Shown one piece after another: positions 1 to 7,899 of a DNA stretch of 64,000 bases (position 1 is the first letter of the stretch; each line of letters starts with the position of its first letter). A program made the translations under genes and the position numbers. A model generated the notes under the pieces. The model made no database searches and was not told the origin of the DNA. It was given only the letters and a program-made list of their open reading frames with translations. This stretch comes from Arcicella rosea (lineage in GTDB: Bacteria > Bacteroidota > Bacteroidia > Cytophagales > Spirosomataceae), in contig NZ_JACHKT010000005.1 of NCBI RefSeq assembly GCF_014204325.1, forward strand, positions 1 to 64,000, in the 5' to 3' direction.

Positions 1-83
1 GGATGAAGTTGCAAAGCAACCTCTCCTTCAAGAATAGCAAATATAAAAATAATTATAATCAAATAATAGGATTTTAAGACAGT

Positions 84-118
84 ACCTCAAAGCTCAATGC
101 TGAGAGCTGAAGACTAAA
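84..118. repeat. 7-bp periodic intergenic repeat
   Basis: Five consecutive heptads (acctcaa, agctcaa, tgctgag, agctgaa, gactaaa) run into the stop codon of the epimerase gene. The same 7-bp periodicity recurs at 13579, 40161, 40331, 41300, 42435 and 54424. The period is read directly; no function is known to me. Confidence 0.6.
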
Positions 119-1127
119 TCAACTTCGCTCCAGTTCCGTTTTCGTTGGCGTATATTACTTTTCCGTAGTCGATAGTTACACCTGTTGAGATGTTATCATC
201 TACTAATAAAATTCCATCCATGTCCACATAATCCAAGAGTGGTAAAAGCTGTGCGATGGCTGAACAACCAACGTTTGATTCTGTCATACAACCTACCATT
301 ACTTTCAACCCAAGTGAATGAGCTTGAGCAATCATTCTTCGTGCAGGCGTAAGCCCTCCGCATTTCATCAGTTTTACATTTACTCCATGAAAAAAGCCAA
401 AACAACGTGCTACATCTTCTTCCACAATACAACTTTCATCGGCAATAATGGGCAAAGCTGATTCAGCAAATACTTTTTTCATGCCTTCCCAATTATCAGC
501 TTTCATTGGTTGTTCGATAAACTCAACGCCCAGTTCTTTTAAAGCAAAAGAGTTTTTAATTGTTTCTTCTACATCCCAAGCCGTATTGGCATCTACTCTG
601 AAAACGGCATCCGTATGTTTTCTAAGTTCTTGTACAATTTTAATGTCATCTTTCGTTCCTAATTTGATTTTATACAAAGGAAAAGGTACTTCTTGCATTT
701 TTTCGACCATTTTTTCAATGGTATCAATGCCAATCGTATAATCAGTAATAGGATTTTTAGCAGTATCCAAACCCCAAAGTTTGTACAAGGGCTGTCCTTT
801 TTTCTTTGCCCAAAGGTCGTTTGCGGCAATGTCTAAAGCACATAAAGCGAAAGGATGTTCGTCTTTGAGATAAGGATATAAATCATTCCAGAATTGTTCT
901 GGACTTTGTAAATCGTAGTTTTCAATCAGCGAGCGAACTCCTTCTAACTGTGCAGTCATTTTCGCCATTGTTACACCATAATAAGGCGTTTCGGTGGCTT
1001 CGCCAAAACCGCTGAACTCGACATCTCGAAGTTCAACAATCAAAGTGGGTTGTACATCACGTGATTCATGCGTAATCGTAAAAGTGTGACGTAATTGTAA
1101 TTCAAAGGAGTGAAGGATTAGTTGCAT
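114..1127 (-). CDS. Dipeptide epimerase (enolase superfamily, L-Ala-D/L-Glu epimerase type)
   Basis: A cytoplasmic enolase-superfamily enzyme that probably epimerises dipeptides such as L-Ala-D-Glu released during murein recycling. In a 337-residue protein the barrel signature is present: KIK acid/base motif near 153-155, metal ligands in RVDAN (D179), FIEQP (E205) and IADES (D230), and the opposite-face lysine in NVKLMKCGG (about K252). The ATG at 1127 is preferred because family members begin with short hydrophobic strands like MQLILHSF; an in-frame ATG 30 nt upstream adds ten unlikely residues. The gene is monocistronic and divergent from the M23-like gene. The exact dipeptide specificity is inferred from overall family resemblance, not from specificity residues. 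Confidence 0.85.
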   Translation of the reverse strand: MQLILHSFELQLRHTFTITHESRDVQPTLIVELRDVEFSGFGEATETPYYGVTMAKMTAQLEGVRSLIENYDLQSPEQFWNDLYPYLKDEHPFALCALDIAANDLWAKKKGQPLYKLWGLDTAKNPITDYTIGIDTIEKMVEKMQEVPFPLYKIKLGTKDDIKIVQELRKHTDAVFRVDANTAWDVEETIKNSFALKELGVEFIEQPMKADNWEGMKKVFAESALPIIADESCIVEEDVARCFGFFHGVNVKLMKCGGLTPARRMIAQAHSLGLKVMVGCMTESNVGCSAIAQLLPLLDYVDMDGILLVDDNISTGVTIDYGKVIYANENGTGAKLI

Positions 1128-1157
1128 TAATGATTGATTGGTTTTTTGAAATATCAA

Positions 1158-1511
1158 GTTACTAAAAAAGGGGCAAATTTTCTAAGCCAATTTTTGAATG
1201 GAAATGAACAATGATGGATTTCTAAAATACCTATTGATTCATTTTTGTTTTACTTTGCTAGAAAAGCAAATTCTCAAAAACACTTCATAAAACTGATTTT
1301 TTTGATGTAATTAATTAAAAATAGGTCATTTTATGCTCAAAAAACTGTAATTTTGGGAAAATAGCAATTTTTTTGAAAAAATTAATTTTCATCTCGAACA
1401 CACTTTTACAAGAGATTTAGGTTGAAAAATGCCGACAATTTTTGTAAAAGTGTTTTTGTTTTGAAACGATGGAATAACTTTAAAACAGTGTAGTAAATCA
1501 ACAGATTTGAG
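1158..1511. other. Divergent intergenic region with an inverted repeat
   Basis: This 354-bp AT-rich space separates two divergent genes. It holds an 11-bp perfect inverted repeat (cacttttacaa at 1401-1411 and ttgtaaaagtg at 1442-1452) followed by a T-rich tract, resembling a weak terminator or attenuator ahead of the M23-like gene. A TAATTTTG box at 1348-1355 could be a -7 element on the plus strand. No coding region was found. Confidence 0.35.
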
Positions 1512-2180
1512 ATGTTAGAAACCTTAAAAAAATATAAATTTCAACCAGTTGTTCCTTTTGATTTTCAACATGAAACCGTTTACGAAATTGATTTAACTGA
1601 AAATAATTCTGAATTGGCGGAATTAAATTTGTCGGATACTGCTTTATTTAATGAGTACGTTACTCAAAAAATTAAGCAAGCTAATGCCGTTTGTGCGATT
1701 GGAGGTTACCTCGAAAATCGTTATATTTATCGTAGAAGTGAACATTTTCAACAAAATGATGAAGCTCGTTCCATTCATTTGGGTATCGATATTTGGGCTG
1801 CGGCGGGAACACCAGTATTTGCTCCTCTTACTGGAAAAGTACATAGTTTTCAAAATAACAAAGGTTTTGGTGACTATGGACCAACCATAATTCTTGAACA
1901 TCAATTAGAAGAAAAGACTTTTTATACCTTGTACGGGCATTTGAATGAAGAATGTCTTGTAAATCTTTTTGAAGGAAAAGTATTTGAAGCAGGAGAGCAA
2001 ATTGCGGAGTTTGGTGATTTTCCGATTAATGGTGACTGGCCACCACATTTACATTTTCAAGTAATTACTGATATGTTGGGACGTAAGGGCGATTTTGCAG
2101 GTGTTTGCGAACCATCAAAAGCAGAGGAGTATGCAACGATATGTTTGGACGGAGCAACAATATTGGGTATTGCAAGATAG
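1512..2180 (+). CDS. M23 (LytM-like) domain protein without signal peptide
   Basis: A single M23 metallopeptidase-fold protein of 222 residues. Zinc-site motifs are visible: HLGID (H89, D93), YGHL near 141-144 and PHLHF (H179, H181). There is no signal peptide, lipobox or membrane segment, so it should stay in the cytoplasm, which is unusual for a murein endopeptidase. The GDYGPTIILEH, YTLYGHL and NGDWPPHLHF blocks resemble, from memory, the M23-like middle domain of large bacterial phosphotransferase-M23-aminotransferase fusion proteins more than secreted LytM enzymes. The substrate is therefore open. It lies 58 bp upstream of cdaA on the same strand and may be co-transcribed with it. ATG start at 1512. 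Confidence 0.75.
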   Translation: MLETLKKYKFQPVVPFDFQHETVYEIDLTENNSELAELNLSDTALFNEYVTQKIKQANAVCAIGGYLENRYIYRRSEHFQQNDEARSIHLGIDIWAAAGTPVFAPLTGKVHSFQNNKGFGDYGPTIILEHQLEEKTFYTLYGHLNEECLVNLFEGKVFEAGEQIAEFGDFPINGDWPPHLHFQVITDMLGRKGDFAGVCEPSKAEEYATICLDGATILGIAR

Positions 2181-2238
2181 TTAATGAAATGTGCTGTTGA
2201 TAAAATTTAAAACCTCTTTTTAAAATAAAATATACACT

Positions 2239-3024
2239 ATGCGAATAGGCTTTTTAACAATTGATTGGATTGATATTTTAGATATTTTATTGGTAGCATA
2301 TATGTTGTATCAGATTTATAAACTGATACAAGGAAGTATTGCCAATAAGATTTTCTTTGGGTATATACTTATCTATGGCGTTTACTTGGTGTCAAAAGCA
2401 TTAGGAATGGAATTTATGTCCACTATCTTAGGACAATTCATGAACATGGGTGTTTTGGCTTTATTGATTATTTTTCAACAAGAAATTCGCCGTTTTTTAA
2501 TGGTACTTGGTCGTTCTACTTCTTTTCGTGAAAGTGCTTTGCTCAAAAGATTTTATTCACCTAAAGTATCTAATGAAAATCTTTCTACTTTACAATCCAT
2601 TGTAGAAGCCGTAAAAGTAATGTCAACCACTTACACTGGTGCTTTGATTGTGATTGAAAAAGAAGATGATTTAAAGAAATTTATTGAGTCGGGCGATGTG
2701 TTGGATGCGGAAGTATCAAAAAGATTATTGCTGACAATCTTTCATAAAAATAGTCCTTTGCATGATGGTGCTGTTATTATCAAAGGCGGAAGACTCGCTG
2801 CGGCTCGTTGTATGCTTCCCGTTTCAGAAAGTGGTACAATTTCACCAGCTTTAGGATTTAGACACCGTGCGGCCTTTGGTATGAGCGAACAAACTGACGC
2901 TGCCATCATCGTAGTGTCAGAAGAGAAAGCTGAAATCTCATTCGTAAACCACGGAGGAATTTTCAGAAATATGTCTGTTCAAGATTTAGAAGTAAAATTG
3001 AAGGATTATATTTTGAAGGATTAA
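2239..3024 (+). CDS. cdaA: Membrane diadenylate cyclase CdaA (c-di-AMP synthase)
   Basis: Makes cyclic di-AMP from two ATP at the inner membrane. The first roughly 85 residues contain three hydrophobic helices. The DisA_N catalytic domain follows, with the DGA motif at 176-178 (LHDGAVII) and the RHR motif at 208-210 (GFRHRAAFG), both needed for nucleotide binding. The length of 261 residues is normal for CdaA. It follows the M23-like gene by 58 bp; no folP or CdaR-like partner is adjacent. The downstream side is occupied by an 81-bp tandem repeat. Confidence 0.93.
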   Translation: MRIGFLTIDWIDILDILLVAYMLYQIYKLIQGSIANKIFFGYILIYGVYLVSKALGMEFMSTILGQFMNMGVLALLIIFQQEIRRFLMVLGRSTSFRESALLKRFYSPKVSNENLSTLQSIVEAVKVMSTTYTGALIVIEKEDDLKKFIESGDVLDAEVSKRLLLTIFHKNSPLHDGAVIIKGGRLAAARCMLPVSESGTISPALGFRHRAAFGMSEQTDAAIIVVSEEKAEISFVNHGGIFRNMSVQDLEVKLKDYILKD

Positions 3025-3030
3025 AATAAA

Positions 3031-3268
3031 GACTTTAGGATTTTGGACTCAAGGACTTGAAGATGATTTATTGCTAAATCAAATTTCCTGTTGTCTTAAA
3101 GTCCAGATAAGGACTTTAGGATTTTGGACTTAAGGACTTGAAGATGATTTATTGCTAAATCAAATTTCCTGTTGTCTTAAAGTCCAGATAAGGACTTTCG
3201 GATTTTGGACTCAAGGACTTGAAGATGATTTGTTGCTAAATCAAATTTCCTGTAGTCTTAAAGTCCTA
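3031..3268. repeat. 81-bp tandem repeat, about three copies
   Basis: Units start at 3031, 3112 and 3193 with an exact 81-bp spacing and only a few substitutions. Each unit opens with a 7-bp-periodic block (gacttta ggatttt ggactca aggactt) and closes with cttaaagtcc, which can pair with ggactttag at the unit start. It fills the space between the convergent cdaA and photolyase genes, so it might act as a multi-hairpin transcription barrier; that role is inferred. Confidence 0.85.
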
Positions 3269-3285
3269 AATCCTAAAGTCTCAAA

Positions 3286-4593
3286 CTACAAACCTTTCAA
3301 CGCTTCCTGATAAACTGGTAAAACCCTTTTTCTAGCCATATCATGATTAACGATAGGTTGAGGATAATCAAAACTATTCAATTCTGGAACCCATTTTTTA
3401 ATGTATTCAAGGTTTTTATCAAACTTCTGAGTTTGTAATGTTGGATTGAATACCCTAAAGTACGGAGCCGCATCGCAACCACTTCCTGATGCCCATTGCC
3501 AGCCACCATTGTTAGCTGCAAAATCAAAATCTAATAATTTTTGCGCAAAATAAGCTTCACCCCAACGCCAGTCAATCAGTAAATGTTTTGTCAGAAAACT
3601 CGCAACAATCATTCTAACACGATTGTGCATAAAACCTGTAGCATTCAATTCTCGCATTCCTGCATCTACAATCGGGTAACCTGTTTTTCCTTTGCACCAA
3701 GCTTTGAATTCTGTTTCATTATTTCTCCAAACGATTTTGTCATAGTCTTTTCTAAAAGCATGACCTTGAGAAATGTGTGGAAAATTGTATAAAATATTGA
3801 AGTAAAAATCTCGCCAGATTAATTCATTGAGCCAAGTTTCAGAAAGTAAATTTGCCTTTCGGGCTAATTCACGAATACTTAGTGTACCAAAACGAAGGTG
3901 AACGGATAGCCTTGAAGTGCCGACAATCGCAGGGAAATCTCGTTTTTCAGCATAATTTTTTACGATAGCGTCTCGCACTACTTTACTCGGAAAATTCGTT
4001 CCAACTGCCTCAAAACCCATTGAAGCTAAAGTCGGAATTTCAAAAGGCTTTGTCTGTAAAAAATGATTAAAATACTTTTCTGTAGGATATGATTTTAAAT
4101 AAAAGTCATTGAGTTTTTCTTTCCACTTTTTGCTGTAAGGCGTAAAAACTGTGTATGGAGTACCAGTGCCTGAGAGTATCTCTTTCTTTTCAAAAATTAC
4201 TTGGTCTTTAAAAGTATTGAATTCAATATTTTCGCTGTTTACGAATTCTCGAACGCTTTCATCTCTTTCATTGGCATACAATTCGTAATCATGATTGGTA
4301 AAAATACTTTCTACTTCAAATTGATTCAGTAATTCAGGAAATACTTCTTCGGGTGTACCATATTTTACCAATAAAGATGAGCCTAATTCTTTCAAAGATG
4401 CTTGAATTTCAGTTAAAGCTTGGTGAATAAATTCAACTCTACGGTCACGTTTATCTGCTAATTTATCTAAAATATTTTTGTCGAAAATAAAGATTGGTAA
4501 TACTGGCATACCTTTTTTGAGTGCATGATATAAACCAGCATTATCATGCAAACGGAGGTCACGACGAAACCAGAAAATTGAAATTTTAGACAT
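3286..4593 (-). CDS. phrB: Deoxyribodipyrimidine photolyase (cryptochrome/photolyase family)
   Basis: A light-driven repair enzyme for UV-induced cyclobutane pyrimidine dimers, or a close cryptochrome relative. The N-terminal alpha/beta antenna domain starts with ISIFWFRRDLRLHDN. The C-terminal FAD-binding domain has the typical GYPIVDAGMRELN, MHNRVRMIVASF, DWRWGE and NNGGWQWASGSG blocks, including the tryptophan-rich electron path. The start chosen is the ATG at 4593, because the alternative 42 nt upstream adds residues that do not belong to the family. The protein is 435 residues, normal for class I enzymes. It is convergent with cdaA across the 81-bp repeat array. Confidence 0.92.
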   Translation of the reverse strand: MSKISIFWFRRDLRLHDNAGLYHALKKGMPVLPIFIFDKNILDKLADKRDRRVEFIHQALTEIQASLKELGSSLLVKYGTPEEVFPELLNQFEVESIFTNHDYELYANERDESVREFVNSENIEFNTFKDQVIFEKKEILSGTGTPYTVFTPYSKKWKEKLNDFYLKSYPTEKYFNHFLQTKPFEIPTLASMGFEAVGTNFPSKVVRDAIVKNYAEKRDFPAIVGTSRLSVHLRFGTLSIRELARKANLLSETWLNELIWRDFYFNILYNFPHISQGHAFRKDYDKIVWRNNETEFKAWCKGKTGYPIVDAGMRELNATGFMHNRVRMIVASFLTKHLLIDWRWGEAYFAQKLLDFDFAANNGGWQWASGSGCDAAPYFRVFNPTLQTQKFDKNLEYIKKWVPELNSFDYPQPIVNHDMARKRVLPVYQEALKGL

Positions 4594-4891
4594 TCTACGA
4601 TTGTTAAAAATAATAATATACTCAGATACTTTCAAATAACGATTTACGACTCTTTTTGTTCGATTTAAGGTTTTGCTTCCTAAAAATATTTTAGTGAAAA
4701 TGATTTACGAAACTTAAAACCATCTGAAAATCAGGAATTTTAAAGTTATCCGATAAAATATTTTTTTTATTTTAAATTTTTGAGATAAATATAATTGCCT
4801 AGTAATGAGCTTGTTCGCTTTTTGGTTGTGAGTATAATCGCTAAATAATTTCGAATAATCAACTAAAAGACTAATTTATTATCATTTTGTA

Positions 4892-4923
4892 TTGACAAGC
4901 CCTATCTCGAAATTGTATATTTG
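4892..4923 (+). promoter_or_regulatory. Bacteroidota-type promoter upstream of queA
   Basis: TTG at 4892-4894 and TATATTTG at 4916-4923 are separated by 21 nt, matching the Bacteroidota TTG...TAnnTTTG promoter. Transcription would give a leader of roughly 170 nt before the preferred queA start, containing a short hairpin (ggttttat/ataaaaacc near 4990-5010). The rest of the 4594-5099 gap shows nothing else recognisable. Confidence 0.5.
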
Positions 4924-5099
4924 CAAGAATCGTATTGAAGTCATTTAGCTATAGGGCGTGAGACTTTGGTATAAAATCAGGATGTAAGTTTTGGTTTTAT
5001 ACGATAAAAACCCATAGAATAATCATTTTATCAAACAAAATCCAAGTTAAAAAACCATAAGAAATGACTCCAGGCGAAAAAACCGCAAACATTATTAGA

Positions 5100-6152
5100 A
5101 TGAAATTATCTGAGTTCAGATTCGACCTCCCTAATAACCTCATTGCCTTGTACCCACCAGAGAACAGAGGAGAATCTCGATTAATGGTCGTAAATAGAAA
5201 AACCAAAACAATTGAACACCGTATGTTCTCGGACATATTAGAATATTTTGACGATGGCGATGTAATGGTTACCAATGATACTAAAGTTTTTCCTGCCCGT
5301 TTGTTCGGACAAAAAGAAAAAACTGGTGCAAAAATTGAAGTATTTTTATTGCGTGAATTAAACAGAGAACACCGCCTTTGGGATGTGTTAGTAGATCCTG
5401 CTCGTAAAATTAGAGTAGGTAATAAATTATATTTTGGTGATAGTGATTTAGTAGCAGAAGTAATTGATAATACCACTTCACGTGGACGTACCATTCGTTT
5501 CTTGTACGATGGCGACCACAAAGCGTTGATGAAAGCTATTCACCAATTAGGAGAAACGCCACTACCAGACGAAATCCGTTTCAAACGTAAAGTTGAGCCT
5601 GCTGATGAGGAACGTTATCAAACAATTTATGCCGAACACGTAGGTGCTGTGGCTGCTCCAACGGCTGGTTTACACTTCTCGAAAATCATCATGAAGCGTT
5701 TAGAGTTGAAAGGTATCAACTTTACTCCATTAACATTACACGTAGGTTTAGGAACTTTCCGTCAGGTAGATGTTGAAGATTTGACAAAACATAAAACGGA
5801 TTCTGAAAATTTCAATATCACAGAAAGAACTTGCGATGTTGTAAACGAAGGAATTGATAGCAAAAAGAAAATCTGTGCCATCGGAACTACTGTTTTGAAA
5901 GCTTTGGAATCTTCAGTTTCAGCAGATGGACACTTAAAACCAATTGAAGGTTGGACGGATAAATTTATTTTCCCTCCTTACGATTTCAGAATTCCAAACG
6001 CATTATTAACTAATATGCACTTGCCAGAATCTATTTTATTGATGATGACTTCTGCTTTTGGTGGTTATGATTTGATTAAGGAAGCATATCAAATCGCTAT
6101 CAAAGAAAAATATAAATTCTTTAGTTATGGCGATGCCATGTTGATTATTTAA
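5100..6152 (+). CDS. queA: S-adenosylmethionine:tRNA ribosyltransferase-isomerase QueA
   Basis: Transfers and isomerises the ribosyl group of SAM onto 7-aminomethyl-7-deazaguanine in tRNA, giving epoxyqueuosine; a cytoplasmic enzyme. Family blocks are visible: the N-terminal [16 protein letters not shown] segment, [25 protein letters not shown] and [10 protein letters not shown]. The ATG at 5100 gives the usual MKLSEF start and a 350-residue protein; the ATG at 5064 would add 12 atypical residues. The next enzyme of the pathway, QueG, is encoded at 41439-42365 in this window. A hairpin terminator follows. Confidence 0.95.
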   Translation: MKLSEFRFDLPNNLIALYPPENRGESRLMVVNRKTKTIEHRMFSDILEYFDDGDVMVTNDTKVFPARLFGQKEKTGAKIEVFLLRELNREHRLWDVLVDPARKIRVGNKLYFGDSDLVAEVIDNTTSRGRTIRFLYDGDHKALMKAIHQLGETPLPDEIRFKRKVEPADEERYQTIYAEHVGAVAAPTAGLHFSKIIMKRLELKGINFTPLTLHVGLGTFRQVDVEDLTKHKTDSENFNITERTCDVVNEGIDSKKKICAIGTTVLKALESSVSADGHLKPIEGWTDKFIFPPYDFRIPNALLTNMHLPESILLMMTSAFGGYDLIKEAYQIAIKEKYKFFSYGDAMLII

Positions 6153-6173
6153 GATGAATAATCTCTAAGAATC

Positions 6174-6217
6174 AGGCGAAAGACATTAAGCATAAACATG
6201 GCTTAGGTCTTTCGCCT
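6174..6217 (+). terminator. Rho-independent terminator after queA
   Basis: A perfect 11-bp stem (aggcgaaagac / gtctttcgcct) with inner partial pairing, followed by a T-rich tail (aattgtttta). Confidence 0.75.
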
Positions 6218-6257
6218 AATTGTTTTATAGGATTTTACAGATTCTTTCTAAGTATTC

Positions 6258-6917
6258 ATGAAAAAATATGCCATCATCGTAGCGGGCGGAAGTGGAAGCC
6301 GAATGAGAAGTAATTTGCCCAAGCAATTTATTGAAATTGGCGGATTACCCGTTTTAATGCACACTTTAATTCGTTTTAAAGAAGCTTTTGCCGACATTAA
6401 TTTAATTTTAGTATTGCCCGATAATCAATTTGATTTTTGGGAAGAATTATGCCAAAAGCATCATTTTACTGTAGCACATCAATTAGTAAAAGGTGGAAAT
6501 TCAAGATTTCAATCTGGTAAAAATGGATTGTCTGTGATAGAAACTGATGGAATTGTAGCTGTTCACGATGGCGTCCGCCCATTTGTAAGTACAGATATTA
6601 TTCGTGAAAGTTTTGAAGTAGCACAAGAGAAAGGTACAGCAGTAGTAAGTGTGGCATCTAAAGATTCTGTACGAGTAAACGGACAAGCAATTGACCGCCA
6701 AACAGTTCGTTTGATACAAACCCCACAAACTTTTCAGGTTTCAATCATAAAAAAGGCATTTGAAACGGAAGAATTAAGTACTTTTACCGACGATGCTAGT
6801 GTGGTAGAATTTGCAGGTTTTGAGATTAATCTGATTGAAGGTTCTTATGAAAATATCAAAATTACCACACCAGAAGATTTAGAATGGGCAGAAATTATCT
6901 TAAAGCGAAATGCTTAA
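6258..6917 (+). CDS. ispD: 2-C-methyl-D-erythritol 4-phosphate cytidylyltransferase IspD
   Basis: Couples CTP to MEP in the non-mevalonate isoprenoid pathway. The nucleotide-binding signature AGGSGSRM with NLPKQF lies at residues 9-24, followed by VHDGVRPFV near 93-101 and TDDASVVE near 178. The length of 219 residues is typical. The gene overlaps the start of meaB by 8 bp, so the two are translationally linked, although no metabolic connection is obvious. Confidence 0.94.
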   Translation: MKKYAIIVAGGSGSRMRSNLPKQFIEIGGLPVLMHTLIRFKEAFADINLILVLPDNQFDFWEELCQKHHFTVAHQLVKGGNSRFQSGKNGLSVIETDGIVAVHDGVRPFVSTDIIRESFEVAQEKGTAVVSVASKDSVRVNGQAIDRQTVRLIQTPQTFQVSIIKKAFETEELSTFTDDASVVEFAGFEINLIEGSYENIKITTPEDLEWAEIILKRNA

Positions 6918-7896
6918 ACGCTTAACAACCAAAGAATATATCGACGGCATTTTGGCAGCGAACAGAATGATTCTCAGCAGAGCAATCACGCTGATAGAAA
7001 GCAATTTGCCAGCTGATAAAATATTGGCCCGTGAAGTGCTGAATGCTGTTTTGCCCAAAACTGGAAATTCAATCAGAATCGGTATTACTGGTGTACCTGG
7101 TGTTGGCAAAAGTACTTTTATCGAAGCTTTTGGTCAATTTTTAACCAAACAAGGGAAAAAAGTGGCCGTTTTAGCCATCGACCCAAGTTCACAAATTAGT
7201 AAAGGAAGTATTCTTGGTGATAAAACCAGAATGGAGAAATTGGTCAACGAGCCACTGGCATATATTCGCCCTTCGCCAACGAGTGGAGGTTTGGGCGGAG
7301 TAGCCAATAAAACTCGAGAAACCATGTTACTTTGTGAAGCCGCAGGTTTTGAAGTAATTATCGTAGAAACCGTTGGTGTTGGTCAGTCAGAAACGCTAGT
7401 TCATGGCATGGTAGATTTCTTTTTATTATTAATGTTGGCTGGTGCGGGAGATGAATTACAAGGTATCAAAAAAGGAATTATGGAAATGGCTGATTTAATA
7501 GCCATCACCAAAACAGATTCAGGGAATGAATTACAAGCTGATTTAGCTAAAGTAGCCTATCAAAATGCTTTACATTTATTTCCGCCCAATCAAACAGGTT
7601 GGTATCCAGAAGTACTTACTTGCTCTGCCATTACGGAAAAAGGCATTCGTGAAATTTGGCAGTCAATAGAAAAACATAGTTTACTTTTTACTGAAAATGG
7701 ATTTTTTCAACAGAAACGTAGCGAGCAAAACCTTGCTTGGATGGATGATTTTATCAAACAATCCTTAGAAGAAAAATTTTATCAACACCCCAGTGTTAGC
7801 CATCATCTCAAAAATATTCAACAAGAAGTAAGTGAAGGGAAAAAGTTGCCCATCAATGCGGCTATTGAAATGTTGAATCTATTTTATCAATCATAA
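6910..7896 (+). CDS. meaB: Methylmalonyl-CoA mutase-associated GTPase MeaB (ArgK family)
   Basis: A G3E-family GTPase that gates cofactor loading and protects adenosylcobalamin-dependent acyl-CoA mutases. It shows the Walker A motif GVPGVGKST at about 60-68, the DPSS switch near 90, ETVGVGQSE near 151 and TKTDSGNE for guanine recognition. At 328 residues it is a normal stand-alone MeaB, not fused to a mutase. No mutase gene is present in the window. The start lies inside the ispD stop region, and the RND exporter gene begins 3 nt after its stop. Confidence 0.92.
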   Translation: MLKRLTTKEYIDGILAANRMILSRAITLIESNLPADKILAREVLNAVLPKTGNSIRIGITGVPGVGKSTFIEAFGQFLTKQGKKVAVLAIDPSSQISKGSILGDKTRMEKLVNEPLAYIRPSPTSGGLGGVANKTRETMLLCEAAGFEVIIVETVGVGQSETLVHGMVDFFLLLMLAGAGDELQGIKKGIMEMADLIAITKTDSGNELQADLAKVAYQNALHLFPPNQTGWYPEVLTCSAITEKGIREIWQSIEKHSLLFTENGFFQQKRSEQNLAWMDDFIKQSLEEKFYQHPSVSHHLKNIQQEVSEGKKLPINAAIEMLNLFYQS

Positions 7897-7899
7897 AAA

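Noticed and set aside
4924-5099. preQ1 riboswitch in the queA leader
   Set aside because: A hairpin is present, but I cannot match the preQ1-I or preQ1-II consensus (no C-rich loop with A-rich pseudoknot tail in the right order).
6910-7896. MeaB as evidence for a local methylmalonyl-CoA mutase operon
   Set aside because: No mutase subunit lies in the window; the overlap with ispD and the exporter suggests only shared transcription.
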